Source of the DNA: Sulfurimonas xiamenensis
Lineage (GTDB): Bacteria; Campylobacterota; Campylobacteria; Campylobacterales; Sulfurimonadaceae
Assembly (NCBI RefSeq): GCF_009258045.1
Contig: NZ_CP041166.1
Span: forward strand, 1,240,001 to 1,304,000
Length of the DNA stretch: 64,000 bases
Direction of reading: 5' to 3'
The notes below the pieces were generated by a model. The model saw only the letters and a list, made by a program, of their open reading frames with translations, made no database searches and had not been told where the DNA came from. The position numbers and the translations under genes were made by a program. Shown here piece after piece: positions 1 through 7,731 of the stretch (position 1 is the stretch's first letter; each line of letters begins with the position of its first letter).

Positions 1-735
1 CAGCTTTGGAGTTGAGAGTTTGCCATCTTTTGAGACAAACACATCACCGCTAAGAAGTACAAACTCCAAAGAGCCACTCTCTTTGCTTAACATCACCCTC
101 TCTCTTAGCCACTCGTTAAAGTAGTAACTCTGATAAACCGAGATCAAAAAACTCTTAAGCTTCGCATCCTCTATGAATAGCTCACCTTTTATCATCTCTC
201 TAGCCTGCTCAATGCTATCTGCATCGCGCCCGAATCTTTGGTATCCGAAGTAGTTTGGAAGTCCGCTTTTAGCTATTTTTCTGGCAACTTTTTCTATCTT
301 GCCCGCATCTATCGCATCAACATCGTAAAGATTTATGCTAAATCTGTTTCCTGCCAAATCTCCCATTCTTATGGAGTGAGAGTGTCTTGTCATGCTTAAT
401 ATCTTAATCTGCTTGTGCTGAAATTTTTTAAGCGCATACTCATGTTTTGTCTCTAGCGATATATACTGCGTAGTCGTTGCATGCTTGTCTTTAAGTCCTG
501 CGTAACCTATCTTTTGAGCGGGAATCATAAGATGCTCTGCGAAGATGGCAATCATATCCCAAGTGGTGAGTTCAACTTTTTGCACCTTTAGTATGAGGTA
601 ATTTCCTCTGCCTAAAAACTCTTCCATAGGAATCTCATCAACTACGAAATCCTTCTCATTTTGGTAAAATTTTAAATCGATATCCTGTATGCTGTGTAGA
701 TACTCTCTATCTAACTCTTTTATAATTGTAGAAAT
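1..735 (-). CDS. truD: tRNA pseudouridine synthase TruD (3' end outside window)
   Basis: TruD makes pseudouridine-13 in tRNA. The 245 visible residues hold the family motif GYAGLKDKHATTTQ, whose Asp is the catalytic nucleophile in E. coli TruD, then NYFGYQRFG and the hydrophobic SVYQSYYFNEWL stretch, all in family order. The gene lies downstream of ribF and overlaps its 3' end. There is no in-frame ATG, GTG or TTG before the conserved part. An ATT codon at 735-733 sits five bases after a perfect AAGGAG ribosome binding site and starts a protein whose length before EKDFVVDEIP suits the family, so I take ATT as the start. The C-terminal part is cut by the window edge. Identity is secure; the start is inferred. 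Confidence 0.93.
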   Translation of the reverse strand, partial: MSTIIKELDREYLHSIQDIDLKFYQNEKDFVVDEIPMEEFLGRGNYLILKVQKVELTTWDMIAIFAEHLMIPAQKIGYAGLKDKHATTTQYISLETKHEYALKKFQHKQIKILSMTRHSHSIRMGDLAGNRFSINLYDVDAIDAGKIEKVARKIAKSGLPNYFGYQRFGRDADSIEQAREMIKGELFIEDAKLKSFLISVYQSYYFNEWLRERVMLSKESGSLEFVLLSGDVFVSKDGKLSTPKL

Positions 736-1586
736 TTTAGCTCCTTTGAAGCGGTTGCTATATCTTTTTTTATAGCTTTTCTTAACTCGTCTAACGAGTC
801 AAATTTTTTGTTCTCTCTGATAAAGTTAATAAAACTGATACTTGCGCGCTCTTTACATAACACTTCGCTATCAAGTATGTGGCTCTCTAACGCGAAACTT
901 CCATCCGTTGTTACTCTATGCCCGACAAACGAGACCGATGGATGAAAATGTTCCTCGTCATCAATGCGTGTAAGTGTTGCATAAACACCCTCTTTTGGCA
1001 TTAAAAACTCTTTCGCTTCTACATTTATAGTAGCGACTAGCTCTTTTTTGCCTATGCCCTGACCTGCTACCACTTTGCCTTTGATGGTGTAATTATGCCC
1101 TAAAAAAGCGTTGGCTCCCTCAATATCTCCGATTTGAAGCTTTGCTCTTATCTTGTGAGAGTGAACCGAATCGCCGTGCAGAGTCACCTCTTCAATCACA
1201 TCTACCTCTCCATCAAATAGAGTTTTGAGGTCATTAAAAGAGTATTTTCTATTTTTTCCAAAGTGAAAATCATACCCGACTACTATCTTTTGGAGTTTTG
1301 GAAACTTCTCTTTTAAAAAAGCTATAAACTCCTCTCCGCTGAAGTGGCGGATATCCTCTAGTTCAAGATAAAGAAAAGGAAAGTGCGAAAAGTGCTCACG
1401 CTCTTTTTTTGGAGTAAGGTTTGCATAACCCGTCTCGATAACAACTATAGTACTCTTCTCATCAAGTGCCGAAAAAAGCTGTTGATGTCCGATATGCATC
1501 CCGTCAAAGCCGCCTATAGCTATGGATGTGCTGTTTTTCAAATCTTTTTCCTCTCTAGCAAAATAGCTTCTCTCTTTTTTATGCAA
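720..1586 (-). CDS. ribF: Bifunctional riboflavin kinase / FAD synthetase RibF
   Basis: RibF phosphorylates riboflavin to FMN and adenylates FMN to FAD. The N-terminal nucleotidyltransferase half shows IGGFDGMHIGHQ, with the HxGH-type nucleotide-binding motif. The C-terminal flavokinase half begins near IKGKVVAGQGIGKKEL, and the usual PTAN motif reads VATIN; I recall similar divergence in Campylobacterota RibF proteins. Length is 288 residues, slightly below the usual 300-310. No ATG lies near the N-terminus. The options are TTG at 1586, which has no clear ribosome binding site, and TTG at 1541, preceded by GAGAGG. The truD start lies inside its 3' end, so the two are co-transcribed. Confidence 0.93.
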   Translation of the reverse strand: MHKKERSYFAREEKDLKNSTSIAIGGFDGMHIGHQQLFSALDEKSTIVVIETGYANLTPKKEREHFSHFPFLYLELEDIRHFSGEEFIAFLKEKFPKLQKIVVGYDFHFGKNRKYSFNDLKTLFDGEVDVIEEVTLHGDSVHSHKIRAKLQIGDIEGANAFLGHNYTIKGKVVAGQGIGKKELVATINVEAKEFLMPKEGVYATLTRIDDEEHFHPSVSFVGHRVTTDGSFALESHILDSEVLCKERASISFINFIRENKKFDSLDELRKAIKKDIATASKELKFLQL

Positions 1587-1603
1587 AATTTTATCAAAAA
1601 GGT

Positions 1604-1876
1604 CTATATTTTATCATTAAAAGCATTTTGCTTTTTGTTTTTATACCACTTATAAAGCCCATACACGCTTATCAATATCCAAAAAAATTCTATGATAAAA
1701 GAGGCGAAATTCCAGTTATACAAGAGTGAATAGACAATAAGAAGTGCACCTAAAAAGTTAAAAAACGAGTAGAAAAAGCCTTTGGCATCTATTTTTTCAC
1801 TCTGCAACAAAAAATATGTTGCCAAAACCATTGCTACACCTACAATACCAACAACATCTACTGCAAAACTACTCAT
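1604..1876 (-). CDS. Small membrane protein, CBU_0592-like
   Basis: A 90-residue, very hydrophobic protein with about three membrane segments (roughly residues 7-24, 34-52 and 57-76) and a basic C-terminal tail, KWYKNKKQ. The pattern, including LQSEKIDAKGFFYSFFNF between the first two segments, resembles the short CBU_0592-like inner-membrane family of unknown function. It ends 17 bases before ribF on the same strand and could be co-transcribed with it. It begins the stretch that separates ribF from tlyA, so it may belong to the inserted material. No function can be assigned. Confidence 0.72.
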   Translation of the reverse strand: MSSFAVDVVGIVGVAMVLATYFLLQSEKIDAKGFFYSFFNFLGALLIVYSLLYNWNFASFIIEFFWILISVYGLYKWYKNKKQNAFNDKI

Positions 1877-2241
1877 TTTATTATCTCCATGGTTTATTTG
1901 TTAAATCTAGTATATTTTAAACCGACTGCTAGATTTAAATTAATTTTTTATCTTTATTCTTTTTATTATGGCATAAAATTTTAATAGTACTAACATTGTC
2001 TGACTGTTTAATATATTGAGTGTCTTATAAATGTAATCATGGTTGGTAAAAGGGAGATAAGTAAGTGACTGCAAAAAAGTTTGAAAAAATCTCAGGTAAA
2101 ATAACAACGACACTCTATGCTTATATAAATAAAGCTGTTATATGAAATATTTTTAATTAGTAAGATTTAATATAAATTAAGAAGCTATTAAATTTATATG
2201 ATTATACTTAGAGTCAATAATAGTGCTAATTGAGGGGTTGT
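1877..2241. other. Divergent intergenic region ahead of the ATP-grasp operon
   Basis: About 365 AT-rich bases between the minus-strand membrane protein and the plus-strand five-gene operon. It must hold the operon promoter. TATACT at 2203-2208 is a plausible -10 element, but I see no good -35. GAGGGG ends four bases before the ATG at 2242 and is the ribosome binding site. A 26-codon GTG-initiated frame (2065-2145) is described separately. No RNA structure or strong repeat was seen. Confidence 0.5.
2065..2145 (+). other. Possible 26-residue small ORF upstream of the ATP-grasp operon
   Basis: GTG at 2065 lies eight bases after AGGGAG and opens a 26-codon frame that encodes a lysine- and threonine-rich peptide (begins VTAKKFEKISGK, ends INKAVI). 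It could be a leader peptide, the remnant of a longer gene or chance. No homology is recognised, and the codon count is too small for coding statistics. Confidence 0.15.
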
Positions 2242-3240
2242 ATGTCTAAAAAAAACATCTTATTTATTAACGGTATACCGGATGACAGAAAAATGCTTAT
2301 TCAAAAAATAAACAAAAATGGTCTAATTAAATGGCGGGGAAAGGGTGGTGCAAATCTAAGTTATTTTCTTAAAAATGATCTATTTGATCAATACGATATA
2401 GTCTTTGATCTAAAAGGTACACAGGAACTTCCTCGACAAATGATTCATGCGGTCTTTAATCAAATATCAGATGCAGATACGCATAAAAATGTACTTAAGA
2501 AAGCAGATAGTTTTTATAAAACTGTCTCAAAGCATGTCCCTTTTTTCAATCCTCCTGCAAATGTTATGAATACTACTCGTGATAATATTTATCGCTTACT
2601 GCAAGGAGTTGATAAACTGCATATTCCAAAAACAGTAAAAATCCAACCTAAATCACCATCTGATATTTATGATACGATTGAAAAAGAACATTTTGAGTTT
2701 CCGGTTATTTTTAGACAAGCAGGAGATCACGGTGGTATAAGTACAGTAAAAATTGATGATAAAACAGAACAATTTTATGCATTTCCTCTAGATGGAAGAG
2801 ATTATTATTTGACACAATTTGTTGATTATGCAGATACTATGGGGATTTATACTAAATATCGTCTTGTTGTAGTTGATGGTGAAGTGTATATACGACATGT
2901 GATTTTTAGCGATAGCTGGGTTATTCATAGCAAAAGCAGAGAGTATATGGAAAAAAACAAAAAGTATCAGAGTCAAGAAGCAAAGATTTTAAAATCTTTT
3001 GATATTGAAATAAAACCAAAAATAAAAGATGTGATTAATCAAATCTATCAAAAATTAAAGCTCGATTATTTTGGTATTGACTGCTATATTGATAAAGACA
3101 TGAACATACTGGTCTTTGAAATAAATGCCAATATGAATGTTCTTATTAATAATGCAAAAGACAAAATTAACATATGGACTAAACAGATCGATATAATTAA
3201 AAATGCAGTTATCGTAATGATAGAAAAAGTTAAAACATGA
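2242..3240 (+). CDS. ATP-grasp ligase A (RimK/glutathione synthetase-like)
   Basis: A 332-residue ATP-grasp enzyme. Such enzymes activate a carboxylate as an acyl phosphate and join it to an amine or another nucleophile. Residues 1-100 form a pre-ATP-grasp domain. NPPANVMNTTRDN (about 103-115) is the usual entry to the fold. FPVIFRQAGDHGG (about 153-165) fits the nucleotide-binding strand and flexible loop, KYRLVVVDGEVYIRHV (about 205-220) the central strand, and FGIDC plus VFEINANMN (about 277-299) the Mg-ATP acidic residues. The reading frame continues 12 bases upstream to a TTG, but ATG 2242 with GAGGGG is the better start. The stop overlaps the next gene by four bases. Its 5' two thirds match ligase B and its 3' two thirds match ligase C almost base for base. 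The substrate is unknown. Confidence 0.85.
   Translation: MSKKNILFINGIPDDRKMLIQKINKNGLIKWRGKGGANLSYFLKNDLFDQYDIVFDLKGTQELPRQMIHAVFNQISDADTHKNVLKKADSFYKTVSKHVPFFNPPANVMNTTRDNIYRLLQGVDKLHIPKTVKIQPKSPSDIYDTIEKEHFEFPVIFRQAGDHGGISTVKIDDKTEQFYAFPLDGRDYYLTQFVDYADTMGIYTKYRLVVVDGEVYIRHVIFSDSWVIHSKSREYMEKNKKYQSQEAKILKSFDIEIKPKIKDVINQIYQKLKLDYFGIDCYIDKDMNILVFEINANMNVLINNAKDKINIWTKQIDIIKNAVIVMIEKVKT
2248..2816 (+). repeat. Near-identical block shared with 4604-5172
   Basis: This 569-bp block encodes the N-terminal domain and part of the ATP-grasp core of ligase A. It recurs in ligase B at 4604-5172 with about three base differences by eye. Similarity falls sharply after the shared GACACA at 2811-2816. 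Near-identity over half a gene beside strong divergence in the rest suggests gene conversion or a very recent partial duplication. Confidence 0.9.
2536..3135 (+). repeat. Near-identical block shared with 6943-7542
   Basis: This 600-bp block encodes ligase A from VPFFNPPANVMN to FEINANM. It recurs in ligase C at 6943-7542 with three base differences by eye. The sequences on either side (the first 98 or so residues and the last 35 or so) are clearly different. The core 2536-2816 is common to all three ligase genes. Confidence 0.9.
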
Positions 3241-4601
3241 ATTTTATTATTGAATCTGCTAAGCAGAGTGAATTTAAAGAAATTATTGCTGTATTAAGAC
3301 CATGGAATATGCACCATATTCCTTCTAGTGAAATGGAAATGATAGATTTTGATACTTTTTTTGTAGCAAAACTTGATGATAAAATTGTAGGTGTATCTGG
3401 ATATAAAATACTCTCTTACGGTATGGGGAAAACAACACTGTTGGCTGTTTACCCTGAATTTCAAGGTTCAGGCATTGGCAAAGCATTGCAAGATAGACGA
3501 CTAAAAGAAATGTATAAAGCTGGAGTCAAAAAAGTAATTACCAATGCTGATCGCTCAGATATTATTTTGTGGTACAAAAAACATTATGGTTACCGTGAAA
3601 TCGGAAAATTGGCAAAACTAATCTCTTTTGGTTTAGATGAAATAAAGTATTGGACAACGCTGGAACTGGATCTTGAGATGCATATGACACAAAAAAAGTT
3701 TAAAGATGCAAAAAAACAACAATATATATATGATAATGATCCTGTTCCACTTTCACCTTATTCTCCATTGATCATTAATGCATGTTTGACTGGAATGATA
3801 CCTACAAAAACAAGTACAAGATATGTGCCTGTCAGTGTGGATGAAATTGTAAAAGACGCTATAGATGTTTATGATGCAGGAGCAAGGATCGTACATTTGC
3901 ATGCCAGAGATGCCGATGGTATTCCAACTCATGAAGCCCGTTATTATGAAGAGATGATTATTGCTATACGCCGTGAAAGACCTGATCTTATTTGTTGTGT
4001 TTCTACTTCAGGAAGGAATGTTAAAGAGATAGAACAACGATCAGAGGTACTGTATCTTACAGGTAAAGCAAAACCTGATATGGCAAGTCTGACACTTGGC
4101 TCTCTTAATTTTGCTACAGGTCCTAGTATGAATTCCCTTGATATGATTCAGCAGTTGGCTATGATCATGAAAGAGAAAGGAATCAAGCCTGAAATGGAAG
4201 TATTTGATTCCGGCATGGTCAATGTAGCCAAATATCTCGAGCGTCATGAAATTGTCAGCGGTAACAAATACTTCAATATTTTATTGGGTAACATTAATAC
4301 AGCTCCCGCAACAATAGGAGATCTAGCGCATCTTTTAAATGCATTGCCTAAAGATTCTATTTGGGCAGCTACTGGTCTTGGTGGATTTCAATTACCTATG
4401 AATACTGCAGCTATTATAGCTGGAGGACATGTGAGAGTAGGATTAGAAGATTCAATTTATTATGACTATAAACAAAATACATTGGCAACAAATACAAATT
4501 TAATCAAGCGCATTGTCCGTATAGCCAATGAATTACAAAGAGAAATTGCGACAGGAAGCGAAGTAAGAAATATATTGGGTTTATCAAAAGAAGTTTTATG
4601 A
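3237..4601 (+). CDS. GNAT acetyltransferase fused to beta-keto acid cleavage enzyme (BKACE/DUF849)
   Basis: A 454-residue two-domain protein. Residues 1-145 are a GNAT domain with the acyl-CoA-binding signature VYPEFQGSGIGKAL (71-84) and NADRSDIILWYKKHYGY near its end. Residues 170-454 are a BKACE (DUF849) TIM barrel. HLHARD (220-225) gives the two metal-binding His, E321 in EMEVFDSG is a candidate third ligand, and GGHVRVGLEDS (396-406) is the family's C-terminal signature. Known BKACEs condense a beta-keto acid with acetyl-CoA to give acetoacetate and a new acyl-CoA. A fused GNAT could pass that acyl group to an amine (inference). The gene overlaps both ligase neighbours by ATGA, so translation is coupled. 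Lysine-fermentation genes that accompany the classical Kce enzyme are absent. Confidence 0.86.
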   Translation: MNFIIESAKQSEFKEIIAVLRPWNMHHIPSSEMEMIDFDTFFVAKLDDKIVGVSGYKILSYGMGKTTLLAVYPEFQGSGIGKALQDRRLKEMYKAGVKKVITNADRSDIILWYKKHYGYREIGKLAKLISFGLDEIKYWTTLELDLEMHMTQKKFKDAKKQQYIYDNDPVPLSPYSPLIINACLTGMIPTKTSTRYVPVSVDEIVKDAIDVYDAGARIVHLHARDADGIPTHEARYYEEMIIAIRRERPDLICCVSTSGRNVKEIEQRSEVLYLTGKAKPDMASLTLGSLNFATGPSMNSLDMIQQLAMIMKEKGIKPEMEVFDSGMVNVAKYLERHEIVSGNKYFNILLGNINTAPATIGDLAHLLNALPKDSIWAATGLGGFQLPMNTAAIIAGGHVRVGLEDSIYYDYKQNTLATNTNLIKRIVRIANELQREIATGSEVRNILGLSKEVL

Positions 4602-5575
4602 TGAAAAAAAACATCTTATTTATCAACGGTATACCGGATGACAGAAAAATGCTTATTCAAAAAATAAACAAAAATGGTCTAATTAAATGGCGGGGAAAGG
4701 GTGGTGCAAATCTAAGTTATTTTCTTAAAAATGATCTATTTGATCAATACGATATAGTCTTTGATCTAAAAGGTACACAGGAACTTCCTCGACAAATGAT
4801 TCATGCGGTCTTTAATCAAATATCAGATGCAGATACGCATAAAAATGTACTTAAGAAAGCAGATAGTTTTTATAAAACTGTCTCAAAGCATGTCCCTTTT
4901 TTCAATCCTCCTGCAAATGTTATGAATACTACTCGTGATAATATTTATCGCTTACTGCAAGGAGTTGATAAACTGCATATTCCAAAAACAGTAAAAATCC
5001 AACCTAAATCACCATCTGATATTTATAATACGGTTGAAAAAGAACATTTTGAGTTTCCGGTTATTTTTAGACAAGCAGGAGATCACGGTGGTATAAGTAC
5101 AGTAAAAATTGATGATAAAACAGAACAATTTTATGCATTTCCTCTAGATGGAAGAGATTATTATTTGACACAGTTCGTAGAAACTGCCAAAAATAAAATA
5201 TATGCTAAATACCGTTTAGTAGTAGTAAATGGTGAAGTATTTATACGACATGTGATTTATGGGCGGGAATGGATGGTACATGCCGGCAGCCAGATCGAGG
5301 AACAAGAAATCAGTAACTATAAAAAATCAGTTTCTAAACATTTTCTTACAGAAATCAAACCTTTAATCCAACCGACTATTGATCAAATATATTACCGTAT
5401 TGGCTTGGATTATTTTGGCATTGATTGCCATATTGATAATAATATGAATTTATTGGTTTTTGAGATCAATGCAAATATGAATGTTTTTACTAAAAGTAAA
5501 AATAGTGTTTTTACAAAACACATTGAAATGGCTAGACAGGCATTAATAAATATGCTCATAAAAGGAAAAAAATAG
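4598..5575 (+). CDS. ATP-grasp ligase B (RimK/glutathione synthetase-like)
   Basis: A 325-residue paralogue of ligase A. The first 190 or so residues are nearly identical (one visible change is DIYNTV for DIYDTI). After YYLTQFV the sequence diverges to ETAKNKIYAKYRLVVVNGEV, a different lid region (YGREWMVHAGSQIEEQE) and the tail NVFTKSKNSVFTKHIEMA. ATP-grasp metal residues are kept in FGIDC and VFEINANMN. The start overlaps the stop of the GNAT-BKACE gene; ATG 4598 and ATG 4601 are both usable. Sharing the N-terminal domain while differing in the C-terminal lid suggests that ligases A and B share one substrate and differ in another, or act in successive steps. This is inference. Confidence 0.85.
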   Translation: MMKKNILFINGIPDDRKMLIQKINKNGLIKWRGKGGANLSYFLKNDLFDQYDIVFDLKGTQELPRQMIHAVFNQISDADTHKNVLKKADSFYKTVSKHVPFFNPPANVMNTTRDNIYRLLQGVDKLHIPKTVKIQPKSPSDIYNTVEKEHFEFPVIFRQAGDHGGISTVKIDDKTEQFYAFPLDGRDYYLTQFVETAKNKIYAKYRLVVVNGEVFIRHVIYGREWMVHAGSQIEEQEISNYKKSVSKHFLTEIKPLIQPTIDQIYYRIGLDYFGIDCHIDNNMNLLVFEINANMNVFTKSKNSVFTKHIEMARQALINMLIKGKK

Positions 5576-5577
5576 TT

Positions 5578-6615
5578 ATGATGAAAATGGGGGTTGAACA
5601 TGAATTTGTATTTAAGGATGATCGCGGGACTTATTTAGATTTTGAAACGGCAGAATATTCTATTTTTCAAAAAATTATAAATGAATTCCCCTATTTTGAA
5701 AATGATGATACATTCTTTGATTGTAAATCATTAGAACAAAAGCCAAAACGATGCTATATAGAGGGCTTTGAGCGATATGATATAAATGGAAAACTTATTG
5801 AAACTGTTCCTAAAGGTCTTGAGATTAGAACTTTACCGCATACCAATATAGATACAGTTATTAAAGATTTTACAAACTCTTATACATGTCTCATGCATAG
5901 TGCAGAAAAATTTGGTTTCTCTCCACTTCTTACAAGTATACATCCTTTTAAAAGTTCTGTTCATTTCAAAAAACCATTAAACAGAGCAGAAATAGCTTTA
6001 CGAACAGATGAAGAACTAACTATAGCAACAGATGCATTGCTTTGGCATGGGATTCATATTAATGTCTCTATAAGTAGTGCATCAAAAGAACAAATGACGG
6101 ATCTTTTGCAAAAAGTTAATTATTATGCTCCTTATATTATTCCTTTTAGCTTTTCATCTCCTTTTCATGATGGAAAAGTATTTGACGGTTTGTCGTATAG
6201 AACATACCGTAAAGCCAAAACAAGAAAAGTGATTCAATTACAAAATAGAAAAGGAGTTTATGTGCTTGAATTTAGAGGATTTGATTCTTGTGGGGATGTA
6301 AAATTACTTAAATCCCTGCTTCTTCTTTATAAAGGGCTTCTACTTGATAAAAGTTTGAAACAAAGAGCTTCATTTCAGAATCCAGAGCTTCTGGAACATT
6401 CTGCTCTTAAAGGGTTTGAAGATGAAACCATAAGAAAAGAAGGCTTAAATGTCTTAAAGGCTGTAAGAGCTGTAATTCAAGATGAGAAAGAAGCATTGCA
6501 AATGTTAGAAAACATGTTATATATAAATGATTCTTATGCATCAAAAATAAAACAAATATATCTCGAAACAGGTGATATTATGAAAAGTATTTCAAATAGA
6601 TATCACTATGATTAA
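5578..6615 (+). CDS. Glutamate-cysteine ligase-like carboxylate-amine ligase
   Basis: A 345-residue protein with the hallmarks of the glutamine synthetase/GCS2 amidoligase fold. It shows an N-terminal acidic strand GVEHEF (5-10), an arginine-bearing strand KGLEIRTLPH (79-88), the His strand HGIHINVS (157-164) and LEFRGFD (230-236). These motifs supply metal and carboxylate ligands in glutamate-cysteine ligases. It probably makes an amide between an amino acid carboxylate and an amine using ATP, perhaps the first bond of the cluster's product. It is shorter and more divergent than canonical GshA, so cysteine need not be the acceptor. It lies two bases after ligase B. The substrate is unknown. 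Confidence 0.72.
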   Translation: MMKMGVEHEFVFKDDRGTYLDFETAEYSIFQKIINEFPYFENDDTFFDCKSLEQKPKRCYIEGFERYDINGKLIETVPKGLEIRTLPHTNIDTVIKDFTNSYTCLMHSAEKFGFSPLLTSIHPFKSSVHFKKPLNRAEIALRTDEELTIATDALLWHGIHINVSISSASKEQMTDLLQKVNYYAPYIIPFSFSSPFHDGKVFDGLSYRTYRKAKTRKVIQLQNRKGVYVLEFRGFDSCGDVKLLKSLLLLYKGLLLDKSLKQRASFQNPELLEHSALKGFEDETIRKEGLNVLKAVRAVIQDEKEALQMLENMLYINDSYASKIKQIYLETGDIMKSISNRYHYD

Positions 6616-6648
6616 TTTAATAGTATTTCATATTCTAAAAGGAGTTTT

Positions 6649-7671
6649 ATGATGAAAAAAAATATTTTATTTATAAATGGTGTTCCAGATGATCAAAGAG
6701 CATTCGTTTATGAGATTGATAAAAATGGTGTTTATAAATGGCAAAGCATTGGTAGTTCGAATGTAAGTAACTTTCTTAAAAATGATCTGTTTAATCGATC
6801 TTCTATCCTTCTTGATACTACAGAAGATCAGGAACTTCCACGAATAGTGGTCTCTGCAATTTTCAATGAAATATCAGATGCAGATACACATAAGATCACA
6901 CTTAAGAAAGCAGATGACTTCTATAAATCAATTTCAGACAAAGTCCCTTTTTTCAATCCTCCTGCAAATGTTATGAATACTACTCGTGATAATATTTATC
7001 GCTTACTGCAAGAAGTTGATAAACTGCATGTTCCAAAAACAGTAAAAATCCAACCTAAATCACCATCTGATATTTATGATACGATTGAAAAAGAACATTT
7101 TGAGTTTCCGGTTATTTTTAGACAAGCAGGAGATCACGGTGGTATAAGTACAGTAAAAATTGATGATAAAACAGAACAATTTTATGCATTTCCTCTAGAT
7201 GGAAGAGATTATTATTTGACACAATTTGTTGATTATGCAGATACTATGGGGATTTATACTAAATATCGTCTTGTTGTAGTTGATGGTGAAGTGTATATAC
7301 GACATGTGATTTTTAGCGATAGCTGGGTTATTCATAGCAAAAGCAGAGAGTATATGGAAAAAAACAAAAAGTATCAGAGTCAAGAAGCAAAGATTTTAAA
7401 ATCTTTTGATATTGAAATAAAACCAAAAATAAAAGATGTGATTAATCAAATCTATCAAAAATTAAAGCTTGATTATTTTGGTATTGACTGCTATATTGAT
7501 AAAGACATGAACATACTGGTCTTTGAAATAAATGCCAATATGGGCATTCTTCTTCAAACCAAAGGTTATATTTTTGAAGATCGTATTGAAACAATTCGAC
7601 AAGCATTGATCAAAATGATATTAGAAAAAAACAGCCCTAAAGATTTCTCGCGCAATAATGTAATAGCTTAA
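6649..7671 (+). CDS. ATP-grasp ligase C (RimK/glutathione synthetase-like)
   Basis: A 340-residue third paralogue, 33 bases after the GCS-like gene, with its own ribosome binding site AAGGAG. The N-terminal domain (about residues 1-98) differs from ligases A and B (DDQRAFVYEIDKNGVYKW), yet keeps KKNILFING and FLKNDLFN. From VPFFNPPANVMN to FEINANM it is almost identical to ligase A. The tail then diverges (GILLQTKGYIFEDRIETIRQ) and carries a short polar extension, NSPKDFSRNN. The ATP-grasp motifs are intact. A different N-terminal domain on the same catalytic core suggests a different acceptor or donor from ligase A. It is the last gene before a hairpin terminator. Confidence 0.85.
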   Translation: MMKKNILFINGVPDDQRAFVYEIDKNGVYKWQSIGSSNVSNFLKNDLFNRSSILLDTTEDQELPRIVVSAIFNEISDADTHKITLKKADDFYKSISDKVPFFNPPANVMNTTRDNIYRLLQEVDKLHVPKTVKIQPKSPSDIYDTIEKEHFEFPVIFRQAGDHGGISTVKIDDKTEQFYAFPLDGRDYYLTQFVDYADTMGIYTKYRLVVVDGEVYIRHVIFSDSWVIHSKSREYMEKNKKYQSQEAKILKSFDIEIKPKIKDVINQIYQKLKLDYFGIDCYIDKDMNILVFEINANMGILLQTKGYIFEDRIETIRQALIKMILEKNSPKDFSRNNVIA

Positions 7672-7698
7672 ATATCGCAAAAAAATATGAAGTTTTCA

Positions 7699-7726
7699 TT
7701 CTATCAAGCCATATGGCTTGATAGAA
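7699..7726. terminator. Perfect inverted repeat between convergent genes
   Basis: The arms CTATCAAGCC and GGCTTGATAG pair across an ATAT centre (7701-7724) and extend by TT/AA. The hairpin lies between the stops of ligase C (plus) and the barrel gene (minus), so it can end both transcripts. The same hairpin recurs at 8653-8676 behind the second barrel gene. No long U-tract follows on the plus strand. Confidence 0.65.
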
Positions 7727-7731
7727 ATGGA

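Noticed and set aside
2788-2976. A minus-strand 62-codon frame inside ligase A, repeated identically at 7195-7383 in ligase C
   Set aside because: Its duplication simply mirrors the shared DNA block; it has no ribosome site and lies antisense to a clear gene.
3237-4601. Lysine-fermentation Kce enzyme
   Set aside because: None of the aminomutase, dehydrogenase or CoA-transferase partners is present, and the protein carries an extra GNAT domain.
2242-7671. A graspetide (ATP-grasp RiPP) cluster with a precursor peptide
   Set aside because: No precursor with repeated Thr/Glu/Asp-rich core is visible, and the co-encoded BKACE and GCS-like enzymes point to small-molecule chemistry.
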